Shown here: piece after piece, positions 1 to 10,144 of the stretch | Layout of the letters: the number at the start of each line of letters is the position of its first letter | Position numbering within the stretch: the stretch's first letter is position 1 | NCBI RefSeq assembly: GCF_946902915.1 | Contig: NZ_CAMPPY010000001.1 | Location: forward strand, 434,001-498,000 | DNA: 64,000 nucleotides | Direction of reading: 5' to 3' | DNA from: Streptococcus sp. Marseille-Q5986 | GTDB taxonomy: Bacteria > Bacillota > Bacilli > Lactobacillales > Streptococcaceae | The notes under the pieces: generated by a model | Told to the model about the DNA's origin: nothing | The model's input: only the letters and a program-made list of their open reading frames with translations | Database searches by the model: none | Translations under genes and position numbers: made by a program

Positions 1-708
1 CCGCTGGGCAATTTCATTATCGCTGGTCTGTCAGAAATGCAGGGTTCGACCTATAATGCCATGCAGTTATTGAGCAAGTTTTTCCATACAACTGGGAAGA
101 TTTATCCTTCCAGTGACCATCCCTTGACCCTTCATGCAGTCTTTCAGGATGGGACAGAAGTGGCTGGAGAGAGCCATATTGCAGACCATCCAGGCATGAT
201 TGACCATGTCTATGTGACCAATACCCTCAACGATGATACGCCTCTGGCCAGTCGTCGAGTAGTGCAGACCATTCTTGAAAGTGACATGATTGTCCTAGGA
301 CCTGGTTCTCTCTTTACCTCGATTTTGCCCAATATTGTGATTAAGGAAATTGGTCAGGCGCTTTTGGAAACCAAGGCAGAAGTCGCCTATGTCTGCAATA
401 TCATGACCCAACGTGGGGAGACGGAACATTTTACAGATAGCGATCACGTGGAAGTCTTGCATCGCCACCTTGGCCGACCTTTTATCGATACTGTCTTGGT
501 AAATATCGAAAAAGTGCCACAGGAATACATGAATTCCAACCGGTTTGATGAATACTTGGTGCAGGTGGAACATGACTTTGCTGGTCTTTGTCAGCAGGTT
601 CCGCGCGTGATTTCATCCAACTTCCTTCATCTTGAAAATGGAGGTGCCTTCCACGATGGAGATTTGATTGTGGACGAGTTGATGCGCATCATACAGGTGA
701 GAAAATGA
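1..708 (+). CDS. yvcK: YvcK family protein (gluconeogenesis factor/CofD-like), 5' end cut by window
   Basis: The frame is open from base 1, so 235 residues are visible and roughly the first 90 of a family usually near 320-330 are outside the window. The visible part shows the glycine-rich [15 protein letters not shown] loop typical of the CofD/YvcK fold. Members bind UDP-sugars and are needed for growth on gluconeogenic carbon and for cell-wall homeostasis; this role is known from relatives, not shown here. The stop overlaps the whiA start (ATGA), matching the conserved rapZ-yvcK-whiA operon of Firmicutes. Identification is secure from motif plus context. Confidence 0.92.
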   Translation, partial: PLGNFIIAGLSEMQGSTYNAMQLLSKFFHTTGKIYPSSDHPLTLHAVFQDGTEVAGESHIADHPGMIDHVYVTNTLNDDTPLASRRVVQTILESDMIVLGPGSLFTSILPNIVIKEIGQALLETKAEVAYVCNIMTQRGETEHFTDSDHVEVLHRHLGRPFIDTVLVNIEKVPQEYMNSNRFDEYLVQVEHDFAGLCQQVPRVISSNFLHLENGGAFHDGDLIVDELMRIIQVRK

Positions 709-1616
709 GTTTCACAGTAGCAGTAAAAGAAGAAATCTTAGGTCAGCACCATCTGAGCCGGCATGAATTATCTGCCATTATCAAGATGTCTGGCAGTATC
801 GGTCTTTCGACTTCGGGCTTGACCTTGTCAGTCGTGACAGAAAATGCCAAACTGGCTCGTCACCTCTATGAGTCCTTTCTCCATTTCTATGAAATCAAAT
901 CGGAAATCCGACACCACCAGAGGAGTAATCTTCGTAAGAATCGAGTCTATACTGTTTTTACAGATGAAAAAGTGCAGGACTTGTTAAGTGATTTGCATTT
1001 GGCAGATTCTTTCTTTGACCTAGAAACAGGTATTGATGGGGCGATTTTATCAGACGAGGAAGCGGGGCGTGCTTATCTCTGTGGCGCTTTCTTGGCAAAT
1101 GGAAGTATTCGTGACCCTGAATCAGGTAAGTACCAGCTGGAAATCAGTTCTGTTTATCTGGACCATGCGCAAGGGATTGCCTCTCTTCTCCAGCAGTTTT
1201 TACTGGATGCCAAGGTGCTTGAGCGCAAGAAGGGAGCTGTGACCTATCTCCAGCGAGCCGAAGACATTATGGACTTCTTGATAGTAATCGGAGCCATGCA
1301 GGCGCGTGATGATTTTGAGCGGGTTAAGATTTTACGAGAAACTCGTAACGATCTCAATCGAGCTAATAATGCTGAAACAGCCAATATCGCTCGGACGGTT
1401 TCTGCCAGTATGAAGACCATCAACAATATCAGTAAAATCAAAGATAGAATAGGTTTGGAAAATTTACCAGTAGATTTGCAGGAGGTAGCGCAGTTGCGAA
1501 TCCAGCACCCAGATTACTCTATCCAGCAGTTGGCAGATAGCCTGAGCAATCCCCTAACCAAAAGTGGTGTTAACCACAGACTCAGAAAAATAAACAAGAT
1601 TGCTGATGAATTATAA
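705..1616 (+). CDS. whiA: DNA-binding protein WhiA
   Basis: The 303-aa product has the usual WhiA length. The N-terminal two thirds correspond to the LAGLIDADG-endonuclease-like domain (residues ~20-210, including [12 protein letters not shown]). The last ~85 residues form a helix-turn-helix with the family signature around [20 protein letters not shown]. In Firmicutes WhiA influences cell division and chromosome segregation rather than sporulation. Translation is probably coupled to yvcK through the 4-base ATGA overlap. There is no room for a separate promoter. An IS1182-type remnant begins a few bases after the stop, so the original downstream context is lost. Confidence 0.95.
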   Translation: MSFTVAVKEEILGQHHLSRHELSAIIKMSGSIGLSTSGLTLSVVTENAKLARHLYESFLHFYEIKSEIRHHQRSNLRKNRVYTVFTDEKVQDLLSDLHLADSFFDLETGIDGAILSDEEAGRAYLCGAFLANGSIRDPESGKYQLEISSVYLDHAQGIASLLQQFLLDAKVLERKKGAVTYLQRAEDIMDFLIVIGAMQARDDFERVKILRETRNDLNRANNAETANIARTVSASMKTINNISKIKDRIGLENLPVDLQEVAQLRIQHPDYSIQQLADSLSNPLTKSGVNHRLRKINKIADEL

Positions 1617-1621
1617 ACGAA

Positions 1622-2495
1622 CCTAGGACAAAATAGTTCTCAACCACAAAAAAGCTAGAGATTTCCAATTGCAGAACTCTAGCTTTTTCATTTTAAGGGC
1701 TCTCTTATTGTATTTTAGGAGCTTATTTGCCATAAGTACCAATCCCATGTCAATTCTCACTTGACGCATCCCTCTCAGATTACCTCTCTTGTACCCCAAA
1801 CAAGCCTTTATCTGCCCAAAGACAATCTTGCGTTGAGCGAAAATCTGTCTACCTTGGGGAGATAAAAGCGCCTGGCATTCTTTATTTTTTAAGTGCTGAT
1901 AGCCTTCATTCATATACAGTCCCTTTTGAGGAGCTGATTCAGATTCATCAGCGTAGTAAACCTTGATTTCCTCTTGAAAGTCCGTCTCTGTTTTCTGATG
2001 TTTGGTATGGTGAAAACGATAGCACCAGCCATCAGGATGTGTGTAGCTATCCTCCTTGCCATTATAGTACCAATTCCCTAAGTTTCTAGCTGACTGTGTA
2101 TCCCCTCTCTTCTGTTCCTGATCAAACATGGCATATTTCATCAGATGGTTCACCTCCTTTTCATCTAAACGAAGGAGGCTCTCTTCTTTTTCAGCACGTA
2201 CTGAAAAATCATCTTTGACTTTAGGCAAGATTTTCTTGAGTTTCCGACCTTTGGTTTTACGCTCATCTTTTCCTTTAAGGGGTGTCTCCTCCATGTCTTG
2301 GCAATTCTTCTTCAAGGACGTGAGAGAGTTCAATCAACTGCCCTGAGGAGATAGGCTCTTGTGTATCTAGTTCTATAGCTTGATGGATAAGAGGAATGAT
2401 TTCTTCTTGACAATAAATCTGGATCTGTTCTTGCAGTTTGACGGAAAACTTGTCCCTTGCTTTTTTGGAGATAAGAGACTATTGTCCCAGACTTT
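1622..2495 (-). mobile_element. IS1182-family remnant, internally deleted
   Basis: The right end, read on the minus strand, begins AGTCTGGGACAATAGTCTC (2477-2495). A similar sequence (CTAGGACAAAATAGTTCT, near 1623-1640) lies at the other end, giving plausible terminal inverted repeats. Only about 0.87 kb lies between them, against roughly 1.7-1.9 kb for a full element, so about half of the transposase gene is gone from next to the right terminus. The element separates whiA from the following reductase gene. Confidence 0.75.
1623..2490 (-). pseudogene. IS1182 transposase, truncated and frameshifted
   Basis: A 236-codon frame (2333 to 1623) holds the C-terminal DDE part: a basic linker, YHLKNKECQALLSPQGRQIF-like sequence and the closing MGLVLMANKLLKYNKR block typical of IS1182 transposases. 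Upstream, 2490 to about 2290 continues the same protein in another frame (RDKFSVKLQEQIQIYCQEE), so there is a frameshift near 2290-2310. The N-terminal half is absent. The stretch usually reading KIDVEPVFGQIK is shortened to KIVFGQIK, removing a conserved acidic residue that is probably catalytic. The product cannot be active. Confidence 0.85.
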
Positions 2496-2500
2496 TTTTC

Positions 2501-3469
2501 TTATAAACTTGTTGAGTGTTTTGGTTGCACTTTTTGGTCAGGGTCGATGTAGTTGATGGCATTGTTGACAGCAGTTGGAGCTTCTCCGAGGCCTGTCGCA
2601 ATCAAGTCAATTTTTCCGTCATAGTAGCAGCAGTCTCCGATAGCATAGATACCTGCTTGACTAGATTCTTGCTTGCTGTTGACGATAATCTTGTGGCGGT
2701 TGAAGTCGAGCCCCCAGTTTTTAAGGTTACCGACCGAAGATTTGAAACCATAGTTGACAAAGAGGTGGTCTAGGTCAATCGTTTCGGTTTCATCAGATTT
2801 AACTTTTGTGATTTCAAGTTTATCAAGCGTTTTTCCATCTCCAAGGAGTTGGCTAGGGACGAATGGTGTTTTAATGCTTACAGATGATTCTTGTAAGGCT
2901 TGGACACTGTGTTCCAAAGCACGGAAATTATCTCTACGGTGAATAAGGGTGGTTGGTGCAATTTTTTCAAAAGCCAAAGCCCAATCCACTGCTGAGTCTC
3001 CCCCACCAAGAATCGTCACTTTCTTATCAGCGTATTGCTGAATGTTGGAAACGTGGTAATGGATATTTTCATAGCCCTCAACGCCTTCAAGTTCCAGCGG
3101 ACGTGGTTTGAAGGCACCGCCCCCCATAGCGATGATAACTGTTTTAGTCAGGTGACTTCCTTTAGAAGTTGTAATGACAAATCCTTCTTCTTGTTTTTCA
3201 ATCTCAAGAACTGTTTCATTGAGATGAATGGGGGTATCAAAGCTGTTTAGCTGTTCAATCAAGCGGTTAGTCAACTCTTCTCCAGTCAGGTTTGGGAAGC
3301 CTGGTACGTCTAGGATTTCCTTTTCAGGGTAGAGAATAGCAGGTTGTCCACCTAGCTGGGGAAGAGAGTCGATGATTTGAACCTTGGCTTGGCGTAGGTG
3401 GGCGTAAAAGGCCGCAAAAAGCCCGACTGGACCACCACCTACAATGGTAATATCATAGAGTTGAGACAT
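2501..3469 (-). CDS. Ferredoxin/flavodoxin--NADP+ reductase, thioredoxin-reductase-like (YumC type)
   Basis: This 322-aa flavoprotein has the FAD-binding motif IVGGGPVGLFAAFYA near residue 9, an NADPH-binding motif VTILGGGDSAVDW near 155, and a C-terminal FAD motif YAIGDCCYYDGK near 275. It lacks the redox CxxC of true thioredoxin reductase between the NADPH domains, which places it with the YumC-type ferredoxin-NADP reductases. The start is an ATG preceded by a GGAG-type ribosome site on the minus strand. It is monocistronic and divergent from cdaA. The exact electron acceptor is inferred from the family. Confidence 0.88.
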   Translation of the reverse strand: MSQLYDITIVGGGPVGLFAAFYAHLRQAKVQIIDSLPQLGGQPAILYPEKEILDVPGFPNLTGEELTNRLIEQLNSFDTPIHLNETVLEIEKQEEGFVITTSKGSHLTKTVIIAMGGGAFKPRPLELEGVEGYENIHYHVSNIQQYADKKVTILGGGDSAVDWALAFEKIAPTTLIHRRDNFRALEHSVQALQESSVSIKTPFVPSQLLGDGKTLDKLEITKVKSDETETIDLDHLFVNYGFKSSVGNLKNWGLDFNRHKIIVNSKQESSQAGIYAIGDCCYYDGKIDLIATGLGEAPTAVNNAINYIDPDQKVQPKHSTSL

Positions 3470-3560
3470 GTTTTCTCCTTTGTTTTTTCTAGTCAGTTTA
3501 TTTTATCATATTTTTGCTCAATGTAAAATGGACTAGGATAGGGAAAAAAATGCCAGAAAA

Positions 3561-3569
3561 TGGTATAAT
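3561..3569 (+). promoter_or_regulatory. Extended -10 promoter of cdaA operon
   Basis: TGGTATAAT (TGn plus a perfect -10 hexamer) lies about 35 bases before the cdaA start. No strong -35 is visible, as is common for extended -10 promoters in streptococci. Confidence 0.6.
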
Positions 3570-3604
3570 AGGACGAAAGTGTTTTGATAGGGAGGATATC
3601 AGAG

Positions 3605-4462
3605 ATGAATTTTCAACAATTATCCAATCTGCAATATTGGACCAGTTTATTTGCAAGTCCATGGACGATAGCTATCAATCTGATTGATATTTTGATTGTT
3701 GCTTATATTTTATACCATTTTACAAAAGCTATTGCAGGAACCAAGATTATGATTTTGGTACGTGGAGTTTTGGTGTTTATTTTAGCTCAAATCCTTGCAA
3801 ATATGATTGACTTGACTACGATTTCTTGGTTAATCAATCAAATTATTACTTATGGGGTTATTGCGGCGGTTGTTATCTTCTCTCCAGAGATTCGGACTGG
3901 TTTGGAACGTTTGGGAAGAGCGACAGATTTCTTTTCCAATGCCCCTATTAGTGCTGAGGAACAGATGATTCGTGCCTTTGTTAAGTCCGTCGAATACATG
4001 AGTCCTCGTAAAATCGGGGTCTTGGTTGCTATTCAGCGTGTCCGTACCTTGCAGGAGTATATTTCGACAGGAATTCCCTTGGATGCTAAGATTTCTGCAG
4101 AACTTCTCATTAACATTTTTATTCCCAACACTCCCCTACATGATGGTGCGGTGATTATCAGAGAAGAACGTATCGCTGTGACGTCTGCCTATCTGCCCTT
4201 GACAGAAAGTACAGGAATTTCCAAGGAATTTGGAACCAGACACCGGGCGGCTATCGGTTTATCAGAAGTCTCAGATGCCTTGACTTTTGTCGTATCAGAG
4301 GAAACGGGAGGAATTTCGATAACCTATAATGGAAGCTTTAAGCACAACCTAACACTTGATGAATTTGAAACAGAATTACGTGAAATCTTACTTCCAAAAG
4401 AGGAAGCAGGTCTTAGTTTTAAAGAACGATTGCTAGGAGGATGGAAACATGAGAAAAAATAG
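3605..4462 (+). CDS. cdaA: Diadenylate cyclase CdaA (DacA)
   Basis: This enzyme makes c-di-AMP from two ATP at the membrane. The N-terminus carries about three membrane segments (residues ~15-95). The DAC domain follows with its two catalytic motifs, LHDGAVII and GTRHRAAIGLSE. I chose ATG 3605 (MNFQQLSNL, 285 aa) because AGGGAGG at 3589-3595 is at ideal spacing; a TTG at 3584 would bury that site inside the gene. It overlaps cdaR by 14 bases and is followed by glmM, the conserved cdaA-cdaR-glmM operon in which CdaR and GlmM modulate cyclase activity. Confidence 0.96.
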   Translation: MNFQQLSNLQYWTSLFASPWTIAINLIDILIVAYILYHFTKAIAGTKIMILVRGVLVFILAQILANMIDLTTISWLINQIITYGVIAAVVIFSPEIRTGLERLGRATDFFSNAPISAEEQMIRAFVKSVEYMSPRKIGVLVAIQRVRTLQEYISTGIPLDAKISAELLINIFIPNTPLHDGAVIIREERIAVTSAYLPLTESTGISKEFGTRHRAAIGLSEVSDALTFVVSEETGGISITYNGSFKHNLTLDEFETELREILLPKEEAGLSFKERLLGGWKHEKK

Positions 4463-5228
4463 TTTATATATCATATCCTCACTCTTTTTTGCTTGTGTCT
4501 TATTTGTCTATGCTACGGCGACGAATTTTCAAAACAGTACCAGTGCTAGGCAGGTAAAAACGGAAACCTATACTAATACAGTAACAAATGTCCCTATTGA
4601 CATACGCTATAATAGTGATGAGTATTTTATTAGCGGTTTTGCTTCAGAAGTATCAGTGGTCTTGACTGGTGCAAATCGCCTATCGCTAGCTAGTGAAATG
4701 CAAGAAAGTACACGTAAATTCAAGGTTATTGCTGACCTAACAGATGCCAGTGTTGGAACGATTGAAGTTCCTTTGAGCATTGAAGATTTACCCAATGGGC
4801 TGACCGCTGTGGCGACTCCGCAAAAAATTACAGTCAAGATTGGTAAGAAGGCTCAGAAGGATAAGGTAAAGGTTGTACCAGAGATTGACCCTAGTCAAAT
4901 TGATAGTCGGGTACAGATTGAAAATGTCACGGTGTCAGATGAAGAAGTGTCGATTACGAGTGACCAAGAGATATTGGATAGAATTGATAAGATTATCGCT
5001 GTCTTGCCAACTAGCGAACGGATTACAGGTAATTACAGTGGTTCAGTACCTTTGCAGGCAATCGACCGCAATGGTGTTGTCTTACCGGCAGTTATCACTC
5101 CGTTTGATACAACAATGAAGGTGACTACAAAACCAGTAGCACCAAGTTCAAGCACATCAAATTCAAGTACAAGCAGTTCATCGGAGACATCTTCGCCAAC
5201 GAAAGCAACTAGTTCAAAAACGAATTAA
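4449..5228 (+). CDS. cdaR: YbbR-domain regulator CdaR
   Basis: The 259-aa protein has one N-terminal membrane anchor (SLYIISSLFFACVLFVYA, residues ~5-22). An extracytoplasmic region follows, made of YbbR repeats (residues ~45-220). A Ser/Thr-rich low-complexity tail closes it, probably a disordered wall-spanning end. CdaR homologues bind CdaA at the membrane and tune c-di-AMP synthesis. The start lies inside cdaA with AGGAGG just upstream (4436-4441), so the two are translationally coupled. Confidence 0.92.
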   Translation: MRKNSLYIISSLFFACVLFVYATATNFQNSTSARQVKTETYTNTVTNVPIDIRYNSDEYFISGFASEVSVVLTGANRLSLASEMQESTRKFKVIADLTDASVGTIEVPLSIEDLPNGLTAVATPQKITVKIGKKAQKDKVKVVPEIDPSQIDSRVQIENVTVSDEEVSITSDQEILDRIDKIIAVLPTSERITGNYSGSVPLQAIDRNGVVLPAVITPFDTTMKVTTKPVAPSSSTSNSSTSSSSETSSPTKATSSKTN

Positions 5229-5252
5229 AAATAGAAAAAGGATTTTATAAAA

Positions 5253-6605
5253 ATGGGTAAATATTTTGGGACTGATGGAGTCCGTGGAGAAGCTAACGTA
5301 GAATTAACACCAGAATTGGCCTTCAGACTAGGTCGTTTTGGAGGCTATGTTCTTAGCCAACATGAAACGGAAGCGCCGAAAGTCTTTGTAGGACGTGACA
5401 CACGTATTTCAGGGGAAATGCTGGAATCGGCCTTGGTGGCAGGTCTACTGTCCGTGGGAATTCACGTTTATAAACTAGGCGTTTTGGCAACACCAGCAGT
5501 AGCTTACTTGGTTAAAACTGAGGGAGCAAGTGCCGGTGTCATGATTTCTGCTAGCCACAACCCAGCCCTTGATAATGGGATTAAGTTTTTTGGTGGTGAT
5601 GGCTTCAAACTAGATGATGAAAAAGAAGCAGAAATTGAAGTCTTGCTAGATGCTGCGGAAGACACTCTTCCTCGTCCAAGTGCAGAAGGCTTGGGAACCT
5701 TGGTAGATTATCCAGAAGGCTTGCGTAAGTATGAAGGCTACCTTGTTTCAACTGGAACTCCTCTTGAAGGAATGAAAGTTGCCTTGGATACAGCTAATGG
5801 TGCAGCGTCTACAAGTGCCCGTCAAATCTTTGCAGCCCTCGGTGCTCAATTAACTGTTATAGGGGAAACACCAGATGGTCTTAATATCAACTTGAATGTT
5901 GGTTCAACCCACCCAGAAGCCCTTCAAGAAGTAGTCAAAGAAAGCCAATCAGCTATCGGTTTGGCCTTTGACGGAGACAGTGACCGCTTGATTGCTGTTG
6001 ATGAAAATGGCGACATCGTCGATGGTGACAAGATTATGTACATCATCGGGAAATACCTTTCTGAGAAAGGACAATTGGCCCAAAATACAATTGTGACAAC
6101 TGTGATGTCTAACCTTGGTTTTCACAAGGCCTTGGACCGCGAAGGCATTAACAAGGCAGTCACTGCAGTCGGCGACCGTTACGTTGTTGAAGAAATGAGA
6201 AAATCAGGCTACAACCTTGGTGGTGAACAGTCGGGTCACGTTATCTTGATGGATTACAATACTACAGGTGACGGTCAATTATCCGCTGTCCAATTGACAA
6301 AAATCATGAAGGAAACTGGTAAGAGCTTGTCAGAGTTGGCAGCAGAAGTAACCATCTATCCACAAAAATTAGTCAATATCCGAGTGGAAAATACCATGAA
6401 GGAAAAGGCTATGGAAGTGCCAGCTATCAAGGATATCATCGAGAAGATGGAAGAAGAAATGGCAGGGAATGGCCGTATTCTTGTTCGCCCAAGTGGAACA
6501 GAGCCTCTCTTGCGTGTTATGGCAGAAGCGCCTACGACAGAAGAAGTGGACTACTATGTTGATACCATCGCAGACGTAGTTCGAGCTGAAATCGGGATTG
6601 ACTAA
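5253..6605 (+). CDS. glmM: Phosphoglucosamine mutase GlmM
   Basis: GlmM converts glucosamine-6-phosphate to glucosamine-1-phosphate for UDP-GlcNAc and peptidoglycan. The 450-aa protein has all four phosphohexomutase signatures. These are the phospho-serine loop [12 protein letters not shown] (~residue 100), the Mg2+ loop FDGDSDR (~240), the sugar loop GGEQSGH (~325) and the phosphate loop [11 protein letters not shown] (~410). It is the third gene of the c-di-AMP operon. The length is normal and the frame intact. Confidence 0.98.
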   Translation: MGKYFGTDGVRGEANVELTPELAFRLGRFGGYVLSQHETEAPKVFVGRDTRISGEMLESALVAGLLSVGIHVYKLGVLATPAVAYLVKTEGASAGVMISASHNPALDNGIKFFGGDGFKLDDEKEAEIEVLLDAAEDTLPRPSAEGLGTLVDYPEGLRKYEGYLVSTGTPLEGMKVALDTANGAASTSARQIFAALGAQLTVIGETPDGLNINLNVGSTHPEALQEVVKESQSAIGLAFDGDSDRLIAVDENGDIVDGDKIMYIIGKYLSEKGQLAQNTIVTTVMSNLGFHKALDREGINKAVTAVGDRYVVEEMRKSGYNLGGEQSGHVILMDYNTTGDGQLSAVQLTKIMKETGKSLSELAAEVTIYPQKLVNIRVENTMKEKAMEVPAIKDIIEKMEEEMAGNGRILVRPSGTEPLLRVMAEAPTTEEVDYYVDTIADVVRAEIGID

Positions 6606-6637
6606 ATCCGAGAAAACTAGATGAAAATTAAAAATTA

Positions 6638-6656
6638 TGGTACAATAGCTTATAAT
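6638..6656 (+). promoter_or_regulatory. Promoter for DUF1149-degV genes
   Basis: TGGTACAAT (extended -10, hexamer 6641-6646) is followed ten bases on by a second TATAAT (6651-6656). Either could serve the gene starting at 6679. No clear -35 is visible. Confidence 0.45.
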
Positions 6657-6678
6657 ATTGTAGCCGAGGGAGAAAGAC

Positions 6679-7053
6679 ATGAATCTTAAACGTGAACAAG
6701 AATTTGTTAGTCAGTATCATTTTGATGCGCGTAATTTTGAATGGGAAAATGAAAATGGAGCTCCTGAAACCAAGGTGGATGTGAATTTCCAATTGCTCCA
6801 ACATGATCAAGAAAATCAAGTGACTTCCTTGATTGTCATCTTGACCTTTATGATTGTATTTGATAAGTTTGTCATTAGTGGAACTATTTCACAGGTAAAC
6901 CATATCGATGGCCGTATTGTCAATGAACCAAGTGAATTGAGCCAAGAAGAAGTGGAAACTTTGGCTCGTCCAAGTTTGAACATGCTCAACCGTTTGACTT
7001 ACGAAGTAACTGAAATTGCATTAGACTTACCAGGAATCAATTTGGAGTTCTAA
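6679..7053 (+). CDS. DUF1149 family protein
   Basis: A 124-aa soluble protein of the DUF1149 family of streptococci and relatives, recognisable from the N-terminal [12 protein letters not shown] and the central [14 protein letters not shown] strand region. No catalytic motif is visible and its function is unknown to me. The ribosome site is GAGGGAG. The stop is separated from degV by a single base, so the two are likely co-transcribed. The length matches the family. Confidence 0.8.
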   Translation: MNLKREQEFVSQYHFDARNFEWENENGAPETKVDVNFQLLQHDQENQVTSLIVILTFMIVFDKFVISGTISQVNHIDGRIVNEPSELSQEEVETLARPSLNMLNRLTYEVTEIALDLPGINLEF

Positions 7054-7054
7054 T

Positions 7055-7903
7055 ATGAAACTAGCTGTTATCACAGATTCTTCTGCTTATCTCAGTGCAG
7101 AGACCTTGCAAAGAGAAGATTTATTTGTCTTGGATATTCCTGTCAATATTGATGGTGAGGAGTATGTCGAAGGTATCAATCTGTCTGCTGAGGAATTTTA
7201 CCAAAAAATGGCTCAGGCTTCTGAATTGCCTAAGACTAGTCAGCCAAGTATTGCCAAGTTAGATGAAATCTTAACTTCGCTCAAAGAACAAGGTTATACA
7301 CATGCCTTGGGGCTTTTCCTATCTTCTGGAATTTCAGGTTTTTACCAAAATATCCAGTATATGGTGGATGACTATGAGGGCTTAACCATTGCTTTTCCAG
7401 ACACTTTGATTACAAGTGCTCCTCTGGGTATCATGGTTGAAAGCGTCTTTAATTGGCGTGACCATGGCGATGATTTTGCCAGCCTTCAGGATAAGCTAGC
7501 CACTCAAATCAGCCGTACATCAGCTTTTATCATGGTGGATGACTTGAACCACTTGGTAAAAGGTGGGCGCCTTTCAAATGGGGCTGCTATTTTGGGAAAT
7601 CTGCTTAGCATTAAGCCAATCCTTTATTTCAATGATCAAGGTGTGATTGAAGTTTACGAAAAAGTTCGTACTGAAAAGAAGGCCACCAAGCGCTTAATTG
7701 AAATCATTAAGGAAACAACGGCTTCAGGTCAATACCGGGTCATTGTCATTCACGGCAATGCTCCTGAAAAGGCTGAGGAATTGCGTCATCACTTGCTTGA
7801 ATCTGGAGTGGGTACGGATATTTCACTAGCTACATTTGGTAGTGTCATTGGGACACATCTAGGAGCAGGAAGTATTGCTCTAGGTTATATTCCAGTGATT
7901 TAG
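7055..7903 (+). CDS. DegV family fatty-acid-binding protein
   Basis: The 282-aa protein opens with the DegV signature VITDSSAYL and keeps the TSQPS loop (~residue 60). The glycine-rich [20 protein letters not shown] motif near 170 is also present. DegV proteins bind a single fatty acid. FakB members hand it to the kinase FakA for incorporation of exogenous fatty acids into phospholipid; whether this paralogue is a FakB cannot be decided from sequence alone. It ends 277 bases before dapB, in a leader filled by structured RNA repeats. Confidence 0.9.
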   Translation: MKLAVITDSSAYLSAETLQREDLFVLDIPVNIDGEEYVEGINLSAEEFYQKMAQASELPKTSQPSIAKLDEILTSLKEQGYTHALGLFLSSGISGFYQNIQYMVDDYEGLTIAFPDTLITSAPLGIMVESVFNWRDHGDDFASLQDKLATQISRTSAFIMVDDLNHLVKGGRLSNGAAILGNLLSIKPILYFNDQGVIEVYEKVRTEKKATKRLIEIIKETTASGQYRVIVIHGNAPEKAEELRHHLLESGVGTDISLATFGSVIGTHLGAGSIALGYIPVI

Positions 7904-7930
7904 TTAGTACTTCTAGAATAGTTGAGAAGG

Positions 7931-8168
7931 CTTTGTATCTTAGCAATTGAACACGGGCTACCTGCCTCTTGAAAAAAGATGCCTGTCTGATCTTTCGTGG
8001 AAAGTTAGCGCCATTCCCTATTTTTCATGGGCAGCTAACGTCCTTTGTATCTTGATAATTGAACATGCCTGGAACCCTGTGTGAAAAAGATAGTTCTTCC
8101 AAGGAGTAGACACTTCTTGATCAGAACTCCTATTTTCACTTTGTGTTCCTACAGGCTTTGTATCTTAG
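7931..8168 (+). ncRNA. Two tandem structured RNA units in the dapB leader
   Basis: Two hairpins (7954-8043 and 8067-8156) are bounded by three copies of a linker reading CTTTGTATCTTGATAATTGA or close to it (7931, 8043, and a partial copy at 8156). Each hairpin has an outer stem (CTGCC/GGCAG in unit 1; GCCTG/CAGGC plus GGAAC/GTTCC in unit 2). A middle stem GAAAAA/TTTTTC or GTGAAAA/TTTTCAC follows, then an asymmetric loop (GAT opposite CCT) and a variable apical stem. The stems keep pairing while their sequence changes, and the same family recurs before pnp. It fills the leader and ends just before the dapB ribosome site (AGGAG). I cannot assign it to a named family. Confidence 0.75.
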
Positions 8169-8180
8169 ACAGGAGTAGAG

Positions 8181-8948
8181 ATGAGTATTCGAGTAATTAT
8201 TGCCGGTTTTAAGGGAAAGATGGGCCAAGCTGCCTGTCAGATGGTTTTGGCTGATTTAGACTTGGACTTGGTAGCAGTTTTGGATCCCTTTGAGTCTGAG
8301 TCAGAATGGCAGGGAGTTCCTGTTTTCAAGGATAAGGCTGATTTAGCCGGTTTTGAAGCGGATGTCTGGGTAGACTTTACTACACCAGCCGTTGCCTATG
8401 AAAATACACGTTTTGCTCTTGAAAATGGCTTTGCCCCAGTCGTAGGAACAACAGGATTCACTAGTGAAGAAATTGCAGAGCTAAAAGCATCTTCCCGTGA
8501 ACAAGATTTGGGTGGTTTGATTGCACCTAACTTTGCCTTGGGAGCTGTCTTGCTGATGCAATTTGCGGCGCAGGCTGCCAAATATTTCCCCAATGTGGAG
8601 GTTATCGAGCTCCATCATGACAAGAAAAAGGATGCTCCGAGTGGAACAGCTATCAAAACTGCCGAGTTAATGGCGGAAGTTCGAGAGTCTATTCAGCAAG
8701 GTGCGCCTGATGAGGAAGAATTGATTGCGGGTGCTCGTGGTGCTGACTTTGATGGCATGCGTATCCACTCAGTCCGTCTACCAGGCTTGGTAGCCCATCA
8801 GGAAGTCATCTTTGGCAATCAGGGAGAAGGATTGACCCTCCGTCATGACTCCTATGATCGTAGCTCCTTCATGACAGGGGTCAATTTGGGAATCAAAGAA
8901 GTTGTCAAGCGTCATGAGCTTGTCTATGGATTAGAACACTTATTATGA
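8181..8948 (+). CDS. dapB: 4-hydroxy-tetrahydrodipicolinate reductase DapB
   Basis: DapB catalyses the NAD(P)H-dependent step to tetrahydrodipicolinate in the lysine pathway. The 255-aa protein has the nucleotide motif [10 protein letters not shown] (residue 9), VGTTGF (~88), [11 protein letters not shown], and the catalytic block [15 protein letters not shown] (~150), all standard. It is the first gene of a tightly overlapping set dapB-cca-ABC-F (ATGA overlaps at 8945 and 10141). Its leader holds two copies of the repeated RNA hairpin, which may regulate the whole set. Confidence 0.97.
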   Translation: MSIRVIIAGFKGKMGQAACQMVLADLDLDLVAVLDPFESESEWQGVPVFKDKADLAGFEADVWVDFTTPAVAYENTRFALENGFAPVVGTTGFTSEEIAELKASSREQDLGGLIAPNFALGAVLLMQFAAQAAKYFPNVEVIELHHDKKKDAPSGTAIKTAELMAEVRESIQQGAPDEEELIAGARGADFDGMRIHSVRLPGLVAHQEVIFGNQGEGLTLRHDSYDRSSFMTGVNLGIKEVVKRHELVYGLEHLL

Positions 8949-10144
8949 GATTAACGCAAATGCCTTCTGAATTTCAGAAGGCTTTACCAGTATTAGAAAA
9001 AATTAAAGAAGCAGGCTTTGAGGCCTATTTTGTTGGGGGCTCCGTCAGAGATGCCCTCCTCAATCGCCCTATCCATGATGTGGACATCGCAACGTCTTCT
9101 TATCCAGAAGAGACCAAGCAGATTTTTCCGCGAACAGCTGATATCGGAATCGAGCACGGAACTGTCTTGGTTTTAGATGGGGACGAGGAGTATGAGGTGA
9201 CTACTTTTCGGACAGAAGATGTCTATGTGGACTATCGCAGACCCAGCGCGGTTTCCTTTGTGCGTTCGCTAGAGGAAGACCTCAAGCGCCGTGATTTTAC
9301 AGTCAACTCCTTTGCCTTGGACGAGACAGGGGAAATCATTGACTTGTTCCATGGTTTAGAGGATTTGGAAAAGCAAGTCTTGCGAGCAGTTGGAGTGGCT
9401 AGTGAGCGTTTCAACGAAGATGCTTTGCGGATTATGCGTGGCTTCCGTTTTCAGGCCATCCTCGGCTTTGAACTTGAGCCAGAAACATTTAAGGCTATGA
9501 AGACCTTGACGCCACTTTTGGAGAAAATTTCTGTAGAGCGTACCTTCGTTGAGTTTGATAAACTCTTACTGGCTCCGTTTTGGAGAAGAGGCTTGGCTTC
9601 CATGATTGAGAGTCAAGCTTATGATTATCTCCCTGATATGGCAGCTAGCCAGGATAAGCTCAACAGACTGTTTGATTTGGAGACTGATTTTACTTTTGAA
9701 TCCTCTGAACAAGCCTGGTCAGCTCTTTTGTGGGCTTTGGAGATTGAAAATGCGCAGCCATTTTTGAAACATTGGAAGACCTCACGCCAATTTGCCAAGC
9801 AGGTACAGGATTTGCTGACTATTTTGGCTTTGCGTGAAAAGGGAGAATTGAGCAAGCGCGATTGTTACCGCTTTGAATTGGATTTGCTTTTACAAGCTGA
9901 AAATCTTCGTCAGGCTCAAGGAAAAGAAGTTAATCCACAAGCCATCACAGAAACCTACCAGAGTTTGACCATTCATGATAAGAAAGAAATTCAGATCAAT
10001 GGCGGTATTCTGATTAAGGAATATGGCTATCAACCAGGGCCAGACTTGGGAGAGATTTTAACAGAGATTGAATATGCCATTGTCGATGGAGAATTGGAAA
10101 ATGACCGTCAAGCCATCCATGCTTATCTGAGGGAGAAAAAATGA
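8945..10144 (+). CDS. cca: CCA tRNA nucleotidyltransferase
   Basis: This enzyme adds or repairs the 3' CCA end of tRNAs without a template. The 399-aa class II enzyme shows the polymerase-beta head [19 protein letters not shown] with both metal-binding aspartates (~residue 28-45). It also has the [12 protein letters not shown] motif (~120) and the [16 protein letters not shown] neck motif (~155), followed by the helical body and tail. It overlaps dapB and the ABC-F gene by four bases each, so expression should be coupled. Confidence 0.96.
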   Translation: MRLTQMPSEFQKALPVLEKIKEAGFEAYFVGGSVRDALLNRPIHDVDIATSSYPEETKQIFPRTADIGIEHGTVLVLDGDEEYEVTTFRTEDVYVDYRRPSAVSFVRSLEEDLKRRDFTVNSFALDETGEIIDLFHGLEDLEKQVLRAVGVASERFNEDALRIMRGFRFQAILGFELEPETFKAMKTLTPLLEKISVERTFVEFDKLLLAPFWRRGLASMIESQAYDYLPDMAASQDKLNRLFDLETDFTFESSEQAWSALLWALEIENAQPFLKHWKTSRQFAKQVQDLLTILALREKGELSKRDCYRFELDLLLQAENLRQAQGKEVNPQAITETYQSLTIHDKKEIQINGGILIKEYGYQPGPDLGEILTEIEYAIVDGELENDRQAIHAYLREKK